A stretch of 64,000 bases of DNA, taken from positions 310,001 through 374,000 of the forward strand of contig NZ_CP036422.1 of NCBI RefSeq assembly GCF_009388985.1. Direction: 5' to 3'. This DNA comes from Halioglobus maricola (GTDB lineage Bacteria > Pseudomonadota > Gammaproteobacteria > Pseudomonadales > Halieaceae). This document shows, piece after piece, positions 17,966 to 26,555 of the stretch (the first letter of the stretch is position 1; every line of letters starts with the position of its first letter). Made by a program: the position numbers and the translations under genes. The notes below the pieces were generated by a model that ran no database searches, was not told where the DNA came from, and saw nothing but the letters and a program-made list of their open reading frames with translations.

Positions 17966-19021
17966 TCAAAAAATCGGTGTCTCGGTGTCAGGGGGAATTT
18001 CCTGATAACCATCATCCGGTTGGTGTTCCTCGGTGAACACCTCTACTTGCTTTTCAACCTTCCCAACTTTGCGCCCATATTGAGCGATATGAAAAGTAGC
18101 ATCGCCTTCGTAAACAAGCGGCAGGTTGGTGCGCCCGATGACCACGCCGGCGGTTTCCGCGACTATAGGAGTCTCTGCCTCTCCAAGAGGGTCGGCCACC
18201 ACTGCGATTGTTTGGCCTTTCTTTACTTTGTCGCCCAGCGGAACGTACGCTCTGAGAATCCCGCTTTCGGGTGCGCGTACCCAACTCGTTCTATCGCTAA
18301 CAATAGGGTCGGGAGAAACTTTCTTGCTACGTGATGCAGGTAGCATCTCGATAGCCCGCATTACATTAAGAACGCCTTTTACGCCAGCACGGATATATGT
18401 TTCTTCGAATCTCAGGGCTTCTCCAGCTTCGTATAGGATAACCGGAATGCCAGTGTCGCCTGCACATTCGCGTAGAGACCCATCTCGTATTTTCGAGTCT
18501 ATGGCTAGCGGTACGCCGAACGCCTTCGTCATGGTAAGAGCGACTGGCTCGTCGAGATCTGCTCGTATCTGAGGGAAGTTACTGCGATGCCGTGCGCCGG
18601 TGTGCAAGTCAATACCGTGTGTACACTTGCGCACGATCTCGTTTACGAATGTATGGGCGACGCGTCCTGTGAGAGACCCTTTAGCTGAGCCCGGAAATGA
18701 GCGATTCAGGTCTCTGCCGTCAGGCAAGTAACGCGTGTGGTTCAGAAACCCATAAACATTCACTATGGGGATGGCGACCAGTGTTCCTCTGAGGCTCTTG
18801 AGCGATTTGTGCTGTAGCACCCGTCGGATTATCTCTACACCATTGATTTCGTCACCGTGGATGGCGGCTGAAATGAACATGGTTGGCCCTGGCTTTTTGC
18901 CGCGAACAACTTGTGCAGTAATTGACAGGTCATCGTGGGTGTACATGGGGGCTACAGCAACATCAATGGTTCGACGCTCGCCCGGGGCAACTGAGATGTT
19001 GTTGATGATTAGATCGGTCAT
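17966..19021 (-). CDS. Succinylglutamate desuccinylase/aspartoacylase-family protein (M14-like)
   Basis: A 351-residue AstE/AspA-like zinc hydrolase. AAIHGDEINGVEI gives the HxxE zinc ligands (His55, Glu58) and GIDLHTGA the third ligand. The last 80 residues (SGILRAYVPLGDKVKKGQTI) form a small biotinyl/lipoyl-like beta barrel common in this subfamily. It likely hydrolyses an amide or removes acyl-amino-acid groups. It is the last gene of the rimK operon, 41 bases after the protease gene, so a role in trimming glutamate tails or related conjugates is plausible but inferred. Confidence 0.86.
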   Translation of the reverse strand: MTDLIINNISVAPGERRTIDVAVAPMYTHDDLSITAQVVRGKKPGPTMFISAAIHGDEINGVEIIRRVLQHKSLKSLRGTLVAIPIVNVYGFLNHTRYLPDGRDLNRSFPGSAKGSLTGRVAHTFVNEIVRKCTHGIDLHTGARHRSNFPQIRADLDEPVALTMTKAFGVPLAIDSKIRDGSLRECAGDTGIPVILYEAGEALRFEETYIRAGVKGVLNVMRAIEMLPASRSKKVSPDPIVSDRTSWVRAPESGILRAYVPLGDKVKKGQTIAVVADPLGEAETPIVAETAGVVIGRTNLPLVYEGDATFHIAQYGRKVGKVEKQVEVFTEEHQPDDGYQEIPPDTETPIF

Positions 19022-19062
19022 TGCAGGTTTCCGCTATGAGGATTCTGAAAATTCACGATTGC

Positions 19063-19521
19063 TCATTGAGGCCTTTGGCGGACTCTCTTGCGCCTGCCTT
19101 GCAAATAAGACTGAGCAGGATCTACCAGGTACTTACCCCGAATCGCGCTGCGCCCTAGCAGACACCTGAACTTCATGGTGTCACGATCAGTTAGCGTGAC
19201 CTCTACTCGTTGGCTTTGGCCGCCAATCAGCACTTCCGTGTCAATAACGTAGCGAATCTCCTCGTGACCGCCTGAGTCACGTACCGACCGGCGGTCCTTT
19301 ACTATCGCCTCGCAAATCACTTCTGTCTCTGTGTCGTCCTGTTCGGGATGTATACCAAAGCGCACCCAGGCAACACCTTGACGTTCGAATGGCTCGACAA
19401 CGTACGCGTGAAGGCAGCTCGTTCTGGCACCAGTGTCGACCTTGGCCTTGACCTTGGCGATACCAAGCTCGGGAAAGCTTAGCCACTCTCGCCAGCCAAG
19501 TGTGTTTTCTGAACCACTCAT
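19063..19521 (-). CDS. Retropepsin-like 'ATP-dependent zinc protease' (RimB-type)
   Basis: A 152-residue protein of the family usually named ATP-dependent zinc protease (PF05618-type). VKAKVDTGARTSCLHA holds the DTGA motif of a retropepsin-like aspartic fold and MKFRCLLGRSAI the second conserved segment. In pseudomonads the equivalent gene beside rimK (rimB) is linked to ribosomal S6 modification. Its ATG overlaps the rimK stop by 4 bases (19518-19521), so the two are coupled. Confidence 0.85.
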   Translation of the reverse strand: MSGSENTLGWREWLSFPELGIAKVKAKVDTGARTSCLHAYVVEPFERQGVAWVRFGIHPEQDDTETEVICEAIVKDRRSVRDSGGHEEIRYVIDTEVLIGGQSQRVEVTLTDRDTMKFRCLLGRSAIRGKYLVDPAQSYLQGRRKRVRQRPQ

Positions 19522-20741
19522 ACTTCCTCCCGGCCTTCCAATTCGTGATCCTCGGGAAGTAGATCGGTATCTAGATCCTGGACTTCGGGGCGTCGCTTAC
19601 GGCGCACCCGGGCTGGAATCATGTCGCGCATAATTTCCAGTTTGCCGAAGCAAAGGAGCTTATCACCGGGTTCCAACACGCGGTCTTTGCGCGGGTTGGG
19701 AATGATCTTGTTACCTCGGTAAAGCGTTAGCACATTCACGTCCATCTCGCGAAGTTGCGTTTCAGCGACGGTCTGACCGATGAATTTGGATCCGTCGGGG
19801 ACATATATTTCGGTTACTCCGTAGCCCTTGCTGACTGTCAATCGTTGACGTAGATCGATCTCTGGAAAGTCGACCTGGGCGGCAATGTAGTCAATGACCG
19901 CCCCTGCTACATCCAGCTCGGTGCAGCTCTCAATCCCCTCAAGGCCAGGAGAGGAGTTCACTTCCATGACCTGGGGTCCATTGGCACCTTCCAACATATC
20001 CACCCCCGCTACACGAAGCCCAAGGATCTGGGCGCAGCGTATTGCGGTTTCCCTGTATCTTTCGTCCAGCTCGATGGGTTCCGCCAATCCACCGCGATGG
20101 ACATTGCTACGAAACTCCTGCCCCTGGGCAACCCTGCGCATTGCAGCGACTACCTGGTCTCCCACGACAAATGCTCGTACGTCCTTTCCTTTGCTCTCGG
20201 CCACAAATTTCTGGATGAGCACGTTCTGTTTCTGGCTCTGCAACAGCTCGATGATAGACGCAGCCTGCTGCACGGACTCGGCCAGGAGCACCCCTATACC
20301 CTGGGTTCCCTCTATCAATTTAATAATGACGGGGGCACCACCTACTCTTTCAATGGCGGGTAGAACGTCGTTCTTATCGCGGACAAATGTCGTTCTGGGT
20401 ATTCCAATATGGTGGCGACTGAGAATCTGTAAGCTTCGGAGCTTGTCCCTGGAGTCGCCAATTCCGTGCGCGGTATTGGCACAGAACACGTCCATCTCCT
20501 GGAATTGGCGCACAACTGCCGTGCCATAGTACGTAATTGAGGCACCGATGCGAGGGAGTACTGCGTCATAGTTGCTGAGAGGTTTCTGTCTGAAATATAG
20601 GTCAGGGTTGCCCCGGTCCAGATCGATAGCGAACTTCAGCGTATTCAGTACTTTTACTTTATGGCCGCGCTGCAGGGCTGCTTCCTTCAGACGACGGGTA
20701 CTGTAGGCATTGGGGCTACAAGAGAGTATGGCTAGCTTCAT
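19518..20741 (-). CDS. rimK: RimK-type ATP-grasp glutamate ligase fused to a TrkA-C-like domain
   Basis: A 407-residue protein. Residues 1-290 are RimK: N-terminal MKLAILSCSPNAYSTRRL, ATP-grasp elements VIIKLIEGTQGIGVLLAES and IQKFVAESKGKDVRAFVVGD, and the metal site QVMEVNSSPGLEGIE. RimK adds glutamates to ribosomal protein S6. Usual RimK proteins end near residue 300; here about 70 further residues (TEIYVPDGSKFIGQTVAE, VLTLYRGNKIIPNPRKD, LEPGDKLLCFGK) match a TrkA-C/RCK-C regulatory domain, then a charged tail. TrkA-C domains bind small ligands in K+ channels and other proteins, so ligand control of the ligase is possible. It is the first gene of the three-gene operon. Confidence 0.9.
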   Translation of the reverse strand: MKLAILSCSPNAYSTRRLKEAALQRGHKVKVLNTLKFAIDLDRGNPDLYFRQKPLSNYDAVLPRIGASITYYGTAVVRQFQEMDVFCANTAHGIGDSRDKLRSLQILSRHHIGIPRTTFVRDKNDVLPAIERVGGAPVIIKLIEGTQGIGVLLAESVQQAASIIELLQSQKQNVLIQKFVAESKGKDVRAFVVGDQVVAAMRRVAQGQEFRSNVHRGGLAEPIELDERYRETAIRCAQILGLRVAGVDMLEGANGPQVMEVNSSPGLEGIESCTELDVAGAVIDYIAAQVDFPEIDLRQRLTVSKGYGVTEIYVPDGSKFIGQTVAETQLREMDVNVLTLYRGNKIIPNPRKDRVLEPGDKLLCFGKLEIMRDMIPARVRRKRRPEVQDLDTDLLPEDHELEGREEV

Positions 20742-20999
20742 TTGTGACTGCCTCTGTTCCAGGCTCGGATCCCGAATTGGGAACCGCTAAAGAGGCGGAC
20801 TTTATACTCCGGAAATCTCTGGAGGACGCACAAAATTTTTTGTGGCTTATTGCCGGTTTCTTGGAGGGCACTCGACCATAAATAGTCGGGGGCGATAGAG
20901 CCAGGCGGCGTAAATTATAAAAACCAAATAAAAATCAATATGATGGCGCTTATGGTGGCTTGGGTGGTAGTAGCTGAGCGCCATTTCCCACCCGCCGGG

Positions 21000-21662
21000 T
21001 CACTGCCGCCGCCGACTGGCCATGAGCCCCACTAGTGCAACCAGGGCTGCAATGGGCAGTGTCACCTGGTCCAGAGGCACTGGTAGAGCGCCTGCATCTG
21101 GCGATAATGGTTCGCCGCTTATCTGCCATAAACCCGCGGCTGCACTAGTTGAAGCTGATGTACGGTAGTAAGGCGTACCGAAGTTGTCACATCCATCTGC
21201 GGTGGAACTCGGCCCACAGAGTGCGTCCAAGCCAAAGTCCTCGGGCCCTTCATCATTAAGGGTTGCTTCAATTGTCTGTCTAGGGCCACCACCGTCGGTG
21301 TCACTGAAGGTCGCTCTGATTGACCATTCCGTGATCGTCCCGAAGGCGTCGGTTGTGAACCGGAAGCTCGATTCGGAGACGTTGGCGTCGGTCAAGGTGC
21401 TCACGCCATCGGTAAACACGAACGACAATGGCGTCACTTTGATGCGGTCCATGTTGGGGTCGAGATAATCCGCTAACGTGATCGTACCGCTCACACGATC
21501 GGCCGTGGTGTGCTCCTGGGGAATGGGGACCGTGCCGCCAGGATCGAAGCTGGTGAAATTGGCACCGGTGTAAGTCAGTATGACCTGCGCGTGGGCTCCC
21601 AGAGCACTCAGGGCAAACAGACCTGCAATGATGCTTTTAGTTATCGTGTTCAATACGGTCAC
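21000..21662 (-). CDS. Exported protein with C-terminal PEP-CTERM-like sorting tail
   Basis: A 220-residue protein. Residues 1-25 (TKSIIAGLFALSALGAHA) form a Sec signal peptide with an AHA-Q cleavage site. The middle part is beta-rich and not recognised. The end has the three-part layout of a sorting signal: a proline-containing patch (LPVPLDQ), a hydrophobic helix (VTLPIAALVALVGLMA) and an RRRQ tail. Such tails are usually processed by exosortase-type enzymes; none was seen in this window. The gene stands alone, about 80 bases below the small membrane protein gene. Confidence 0.75.
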   Translation of the reverse strand: MTVLNTITKSIIAGLFALSALGAHAQVILTYTGANFTSFDPGGTVPIPQEHTTADRVSGTITLADYLDPNMDRIKVTPLSFVFTDGVSTLTDANVSESSFRFTTDAFGTITEWSIRATFSDTDGGGPRQTIEATLNDEGPEDFGLDALCGPSSTADGCDNFGTPYYRTSASTSAAAGLWQISGEPLSPDAGALPVPLDQVTLPIAALVALVGLMASRRRQ

Positions 21663-21742
21663 CTTTGATTGTGAATTTGCTTACGCATAATAATACGAGG
21701 TTGCGGGTGTAGGATACAGAAAGTGTGTGTACCCGACCGCCT

Positions 21743-22186
21743 CTAGTTTAATTTTGAGCAGGGCTTGTCGACTCCTGTAAAAGCGCGATGGAGCAAGTAT
21801 CCGCCAACTGCGATATCAACAACCGCACAGAACATCGGATACCAGGCAAAGACACCTGCGTTAGTGAAAAATACGTCGTGGTAATAGTCATAGAGGCCAT
21901 GACTCAGCCATGCAAAGCCGAGCGCACATAGCATGAACCTGGATTTGGTGCGCCAACTAAGATAGCCGGTAAGGAAATAGGGCAGGCCGACAAGCGCCTC
22001 GAGCGCTATGACGTTCGCATCCCCGGCCAAGACGCCGAATAACATGTACCAGACAGGTAGGCTGGCTAGAAAGAAAGGCCATGCCCAGTCGTCAAGTCCT
22101 CGCTTGCGAATCATGCAGATGGTCGGCACAACAAAGACGATACCGAACACAAGACCGAAAACTGTATAAAAGGAGTCAGGTAACAC
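21743..22186 (-). CDS. Small multi-spanning membrane protein, unknown function
   Basis: A 147-residue protein with about four or five hydrophobic segments (FYTVFGLVFGIVFVVP, WAWPFFLASLPVWYMLFGVL, MLCALGFAWLSHGLYDYYH, FAWYPMFCAVVDIAVGGYLL). No catalytic motif was recognised. The histidines in the SHGLYDYYHD segment are notable. GTG 22186 lies inside the end of the GST gene with an 11-base overlap, so the pair is probably cotranslated. Confidence 0.65.
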   Translation of the reverse strand: MLPDSFYTVFGLVFGIVFVVPTICMIRKRGLDDWAWPFFLASLPVWYMLFGVLAGDANVIALEALVGLPYFLTGYLSWRTKSRFMLCALGFAWLSHGLYDYYHDVFFTNAGVFAWYPMFCAVVDIAVGGYLLHRAFTGVDKPCSKLN

Positions 22187-23099
22187 GCATTAACACCTCT
22201 CGTTTCAGTCCGATCCCCAGTAGATTCTCCAGCCTGGCTTTGAATTTAAAGGCGGAACTCATGAGCCGGTGCTTGCCCATAACGCCCTCCCTGAACGAAG
22301 GTCGCTGTGAAATGCGCTGAAACCAGGCAAAGTAGAGAGGGAAACATTGTTCGAAAGGATAGCCGCATTCTATCAAGCGCAACGTCTTCATGGCCCATAT
22401 GACGTCAGCCATGGTGAGGTCACTCCCGGTGAGGAAATCCCTGCCGTCTGATAGTCGATGTTCGTGGTCTCTGAACGCCGCATTAAGTTTCTCCAGGTGC
22501 TCTTCATAGATAGTTTCGGGTATAGATTGCCTATCGTAGCCCTCATAGAAGTTGACCAACTGCTCGGTATCGTTGCCGTTCTTAAGCAGGTCGCGCAACT
22601 GCTCCTCATCTTCTTTTGACAGTCTGGCAAGCCCTCGTAGCCCCCAGCGAAAAGTGACGAATCGAATCGACCGATGTAGTTCCTTACCCAGACGGGTGAG
22701 TCCTGTCGCGTCTTCCATCACAGCGGTATCGTTTTTTGGTACAAGAGGGGCGCCGCCGAATGCCTCGTCCAGGTATTCGACGATGTCCATTGATTCAATG
22801 TGCAGCCTCCCGTCATGGACTAAGGCAGGCACAACCAGATTGGGTTGAATCAGTGCGTACGCTTCTGTCAGGTGATCCTTCTTTACCAGCGATACCTGGC
22901 GGCTTACCCAGGCCCCTTGCTGCCCGGCGCAGCTCACAGGATCACCGGCATCAAACTTGACCTCTCGTCCGCGACTGAGGCCTTTTTCATGCAGTGCAAA
23001 TCTTACACGCTGGGCGCAGGGCGCACCGTCATAGTGGAACAAGTGCACCCCTTCCAGCTTGCCAGCGATCGGGCTTCTGGGGTGTTCGATCAAGGCCAT
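22176..23099 (-). CDS. Glutathione S-transferase family protein
   Basis: A 307-residue protein, longer than typical 200-230 residue GSTs. VHLFHYDGAPCAQRVRFALHE opens the thioredoxin-like domain with a CAQR active-site region, and HIESMDIVEYLDEAFGG carries the cis-proline/Ser-type glutathione contact (ESxxI). LTMADVIWAMKTLRLIECG is the helical-domain N-capping box. It probably conjugates or reduces a hydrophobic substrate with glutathione. ATG 23099 is preferred over an upstream in-frame start at 23153 because AGGAGA lies 7 bases before it. It is divergent from a TetR gene that may control it. Confidence 0.85.
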   Translation of the reverse strand: MALIEHPRSPIAGKLEGVHLFHYDGAPCAQRVRFALHEKGLSRGREVKFDAGDPVSCAGQQGAWVSRQVSLVKKDHLTEAYALIQPNLVVPALVHDGRLHIESMDIVEYLDEAFGGAPLVPKNDTAVMEDATGLTRLGKELHRSIRFVTFRWGLRGLARLSKEDEEQLRDLLKNGNDTEQLVNFYEGYDRQSIPETIYEEHLEKLNAAFRDHEHRLSDGRDFLTGSDLTMADVIWAMKTLRLIECGYPFEQCFPLYFAWFQRISQRPSFREGVMGKHRLMSSAFKFKARLENLLGIGLKREVLMRVT

Positions 23100-23128
23100 T
23101 ATTCTCTCCTGTATTAATAATGTATTGT

Positions 23129-23168
23129 TTCGCATAAAATAACGACACGTCAATTTTTATTATGCGAA
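23129..23168. promoter_or_regulatory. Inverted repeat between GST and TetR genes, probable operator
   Basis: TTCGCATAA at 23129-23137 is matched by its exact reverse complement TTATGCGAA at 23160-23168, 22 bases apart. The pair lies between divergent genes 22176-23099 and 23180-23782. This is the usual arrangement for a TetR protein that represses itself and its neighbour. The second arm covers the alternative TetR start at 23162, favouring the start at 23180. Confidence 0.55.
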
Positions 23169-23179
23169 TTGGTACATAT

Positions 23180-23782
23180 ATGCCTCGAGGTAGACCAAGA
23201 AAATTCGATGAAGACCTGGCACTGATGGGAGCCATGAACCTGTTCTGGGCGAAGGGTTTATCGGCCACCTCGCTCGATGACCTGGCGATAGCGATGAGTA
23301 TGAATCGGCCGAGCATCTACAATGCCTTTGGTAATAAAGAAGCCATATACCGGAAATCGCTAGAGCGTTTCTGTGGTCAGCTTGATCAAGAATTACAGTC
23401 AACCCTGAGTTCGGGAAAGTCACTGGTGGGTGCGCTACACGCCTTTTTTGACCAAGCGATAGACGTGTACTGTAGCAGTCAGCCCCCGCTGGGCTGTTTG
23501 ATGATATGTACGGCGCCGAGTGAGGCAATCAATCATCCTGAGGTTGGCGATGACCTTAAGGGGCTAATCAAGCGCCTGGATGCGGGTTTGACCGATCGCC
23601 TGGTCAGAGCCCAGCACGAGGGAGAGTTACCGGAGGCGGCACAGCCCAAGTTGGGGGCGCAGTTGCTACAGGCAACATTACAGAGTATTGCTTTGCGAGC
23701 CCGGTCCGGGCATAGCAAGACTAGCTTGCGAAAACTGGCTCGCTATTCGATTAATCTGATTGTGTCGGATAAGGGGGGGTAG
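23180..23782 (+). CDS. TetR/AcrR-family transcriptional regulator
   Basis: A 200-residue TetR repressor. MPRGRPRKFDEDLALMGAM and the helix-turn-helix TSLDDLAIAMSMNRPSIYNAF with GNKEAIYRKSLERF are diagnostic. The C-terminal ligand domain contains PPLGCLMI, common to the branch that controls oxidoreductases and GSTs. ATG 23162 is an in-frame alternative start but lies in the inverted-repeat arm. The likely target is the divergent GST/membrane protein pair. The inducer is unknown. Confidence 0.86.
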   Translation: MPRGRPRKFDEDLALMGAMNLFWAKGLSATSLDDLAIAMSMNRPSIYNAFGNKEAIYRKSLERFCGQLDQELQSTLSSGKSLVGALHAFFDQAIDVYCSSQPPLGCLMICTAPSEAINHPEVGDDLKGLIKRLDAGLTDRLVRAQHEGELPEAAQPKLGAQLLQATLQSIALRARSGHSKTSLRKLARYSINLIVSDKGG

Positions 23783-23794
23783 GCCCAGAATCTG

Positions 23795-26239
23795 CTACTG
23801 CTCGAGCATCTGCCGCGCCAAGTTAAACCGGCTGTACAATTTGTCCATCGGCTTGTCGCCATAAGCCTCTCTCGCCCGTTGTTCAATTGCATCAAGTGCG
23901 AGTGCTAAGTCGGTGGCACTGGCGGAAAAGGCATCAGGGTCAGTGCTGCCGATCTCGCCAATCCAGATGGGCTGGCTGTGAGCAAACGGCTGCTTCAACA
24001 TGGCAGGCCAGGGGTCATCGAGCCATTGTGTACTGTAGGCGCGTGCGGCGATCCAGCCGCCCGCCGGCAGATTTACCGTGCCCGTCAGTGTTTTGGATTT
24101 ACCGGCGGCCACGCCTGTATGAGTCGTTGCGACTTGGCCATTGACGATAATTTCTACTCGGTCGACATCCGAGGTGCTCGTGATATCCAACGACCAATCC
24201 CGGGTGCCGGTAGCAATCACATCACCAGGGCGCGCATCGCTACTCACTGTGAACAGCAAAGCCGGTCCAGTACTGAGAAATCCTCGACCCGCTGCTGTTG
24301 CGGCCAAAACGCTGTCAAAGTCATCCTTTCCATCTCGCAATGGAACAAAGTTGCGTGCTGTCCCCAGGGCTGGAGTGCGATAAAAGTCGACCCATCCGTC
24401 GGTGCCGGAAATGCCGGGCACGGCTCTCCCTAGATTCAGCAGTCGATACCATAGCTGCACGTTCCCCATTGGTCCATCCCAGCCAGAGATAACCTCAAAT
24501 CCGATGCCGTCTTGTAGAATGAGTTCATGTAACGCGTCGATCATCCTGATTGAAACCCCAGGGTTTGCAAGTGGGTCATCTGATGGAATGCCCGGGTGAA
24601 CGAAAGTGGGGAAAGCACCTATGCTTTTTGCGTAATCAATGACGTCAGCATTGGCAAGGTTGGGGTCGCCCAGAACGGGATTGCTCGGACCCCAAAACCA
24701 GGGCTCGTAAGGGTCTTCTATACCGATAATGCCGATGTGCCCGTGAAAGTGCGAGCGCACCTCCTGACCCTGATCGACAACGTGGCTTCCCTGCTGCGTT
24801 CGCTTTCCTAGAATGTCGCGATCGATGCGCCTTTCCCACCGATTCCAGGACATCAACGCCGTGTGCTCCAGGTCTTCGCCTGCCATTGCTCGCAAGGCAT
24901 CCTCGTGCTTTGCGCGGCTGGTGCCATCCCCATTCAAATGGTTGTGATAGTCAGCCGAGGCATATCCTGCTTCTTGCGCGCTCCATATCGGTGTTAGTTG
25001 TAATGTGGCTTGCGCTTCGCTGCCATTCTTCACGGTCAATTCTGTAGTTTGAACAGGGGTGAAGAATCCGCGCGTGGCTTCGACTTTGTAGCGCCCAACG
25101 GGCAGCGAAAGTTTGGTGTCTCCTTCCACATAGAAATAGGTGCGGCCTGTCTTCGTATCCATGTAGGTGGCGTCAGTAGGTGAGGGCACGGGATGTCCGT
25201 TCTCTCGCGCAAGGGAAACGCGGGCTGTTGTTGGTCGCCCTTGGCCATCGACCACGCTGATACGCGCATTGCCGGTTGCCGCTCCATAGTCCCAGTCTTC
25301 AATGGTGAGGGTTTGTACTTCACCACCGTAGGTGTTGATCCGTTTCAGGTGAAACTGGCGGTTGTCATCTGCCTCAACGAAATAGACATGATGTCCACTA
25401 GCGCTGAAAGAAGGTGTTAGCGCATAGCGGGAGCCATCGGTTAAACGATGTCGTACACGCGTGTCGTTAATGTCCATCGTCCATAGGTGGTAATCTGTAT
25501 CGATCGGCGCACTGTAGACGATGAGTGGCAGCTCTGGGTGAACATCGGCGGTTAAGTGGTAGGTCAGTGTTTCTGCATGAATGATTTCATCTTTGCCGCT
25601 CTCAATATCATGTAGTCGTAGTGATCGATGTGGGTCCTGGGCATCCAGGTAGACGAACGCTGCGCCTCCAGGTACTCGCCGGATATTGCGCTCTACTTGG
25701 TCCAGTTCGCTGAGTTGTTGTTCCTTACCTGACGCCAGGTGATGGCGCCAAAGATCAACCGAGCCGGTGGTGCTATTTGCGTAAAAAAGATACTCGCCAT
25801 CCGCTGAGAATTCGGGGTCCAGGTCCAGGGCGGGAGAGTTGATGCTGCGCTCTTTTCCGCTCTCGATATCGCGGACAACGATGCCGGTATCACTGCCATA
25901 GTCACGCACGAAGGCGAGCTGCTTTCCTTCAGGTGACCAACGCGGGCGCGAATCAACATATTGACTGTCGGTCATGCGTGTCGCGGTGTTGCGCGACAGG
26001 TCAAGCAGCCATATCCAGCCTTGCGCTGCAAAAGCCAATGTTTTGCCGTTGGGCGCGGGGGCAGGATCCGTAGGCCCATGCGCCATGGCGGGCAGCTCAT
26101 GTTGTTCAAAATAAATCTGATGGCCATAGTCGTTCAGCTCTGGATAGCGATCCGGCATTTGGGCGCTGGCCTGTGGCGCAATCGCAATACAACTCAGCAC
26201 GAGGATGTTGAAAACTTTCGATGGCTTACAAGCTGTCAT
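23795..26239 (-). CDS. Exported TolB-like propeller fused to a CehA/McbA-type metallohydrolase
   Basis: An 814-residue protein with signal peptide FNILVLSCIAIAPQASAQ. Residues about 50-330 are TolB/WD40-like blades (WSPEGKQLAFVRDYGSD, FSADGEYLFYANSTTGSVDL). A carboxypeptidase-regulatory-like domain follows (ARISVVDGQGRPTTARVSL), then a PHP-like metal hydrolase (SADYHNHLNGDG, FPTFVHPGIPSDDP, GISGTDGWVDFYR). The CehA/McbA branch includes periplasmic aryl-ester hydrolases, but the substrate here is unknown. ATG 26239 gives a clean signal peptide; an upstream in-frame start at 26320 does not. It lies 12 bases from the convergent TetR gene. Confidence 0.8.
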   Translation of the reverse strand: MTACKPSKVFNILVLSCIAIAPQASAQMPDRYPELNDYGHQIYFEQHELPAMAHGPTDPAPAPNGKTLAFAAQGWIWLLDLSRNTATRMTDSQYVDSRPRWSPEGKQLAFVRDYGSDTGIVVRDIESGKERSINSPALDLDPEFSADGEYLFYANSTTGSVDLWRHHLASGKEQQLSELDQVERNIRRVPGGAAFVYLDAQDPHRSLRLHDIESGKDEIIHAETLTYHLTADVHPELPLIVYSAPIDTDYHLWTMDINDTRVRHRLTDGSRYALTPSFSASGHHVYFVEADDNRQFHLKRINTYGGEVQTLTIEDWDYGAATGNARISVVDGQGRPTTARVSLARENGHPVPSPTDATYMDTKTGRTYFYVEGDTKLSLPVGRYKVEATRGFFTPVQTTELTVKNGSEAQATLQLTPIWSAQEAGYASADYHNHLNGDGTSRAKHEDALRAMAGEDLEHTALMSWNRWERRIDRDILGKRTQQGSHVVDQGQEVRSHFHGHIGIIGIEDPYEPWFWGPSNPVLGDPNLANADVIDYAKSIGAFPTFVHPGIPSDDPLANPGVSIRMIDALHELILQDGIGFEVISGWDGPMGNVQLWYRLLNLGRAVPGISGTDGWVDFYRTPALGTARNFVPLRDGKDDFDSVLAATAAGRGFLSTGPALLFTVSSDARPGDVIATGTRDWSLDITSTSDVDRVEIIVNGQVATTHTGVAAGKSKTLTGTVNLPAGGWIAARAYSTQWLDDPWPAMLKQPFAHSQPIWIGEIGSTDPDAFSASATDLALALDAIEQRAREAYGDKPMDKLYSRFNLARQMLEQ

Positions 26240-26555
26240 ATTTCTACTCTTCTTTTGTGTTGCTGCGTGGACCCTGGCTCGGAACCACCAACTAACGGAA
26301 GGCCATACCGATGAAACCATGTACGCTATCCGGCTTGGCTATGGACGTGTTGAAGGTGGGGTACACAAAGTAAGCGCAGGTTGAACTCTCACTGTCAACC
26401 GGGCTCTGGCACGAGTAAGGCCTACTTTCTGTATGACTAGCGCATTGAGTTCTGGGGCGGCCCCATGATCGGAGCTGGGCGGTTGCTTGAAGGTTTTACC
26501 CTAACTACTATCAACTGAAAGAGTTAACTAGTCAGATTCGTTTAGAAGGAAAAAC
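26240..26555. other. Divergent promoter region between the CehA-type and GH78-like genes
   Basis: No gene is seen. It contains a short palindrome TGGGGCGGCCCCA at 26453-26465 and a strong ribosome site AGAAGGA at 26544-26550, five bases before the ATG at 26556. The two exported enzymes are divergent across it and could share control. Confidence 0.45.

Noticed and set aside
17870..18334. 154-codon plus-strand frame running into the AstE-like gene
   Set aside because: Most of it is antisense to a conserved zinc hydrolase and the rest has no family features.
19894..20529. 211-codon plus-strand open frame
   Set aside because: It is antisense to rimK; composition reflects the reverse of ATP-grasp codons.
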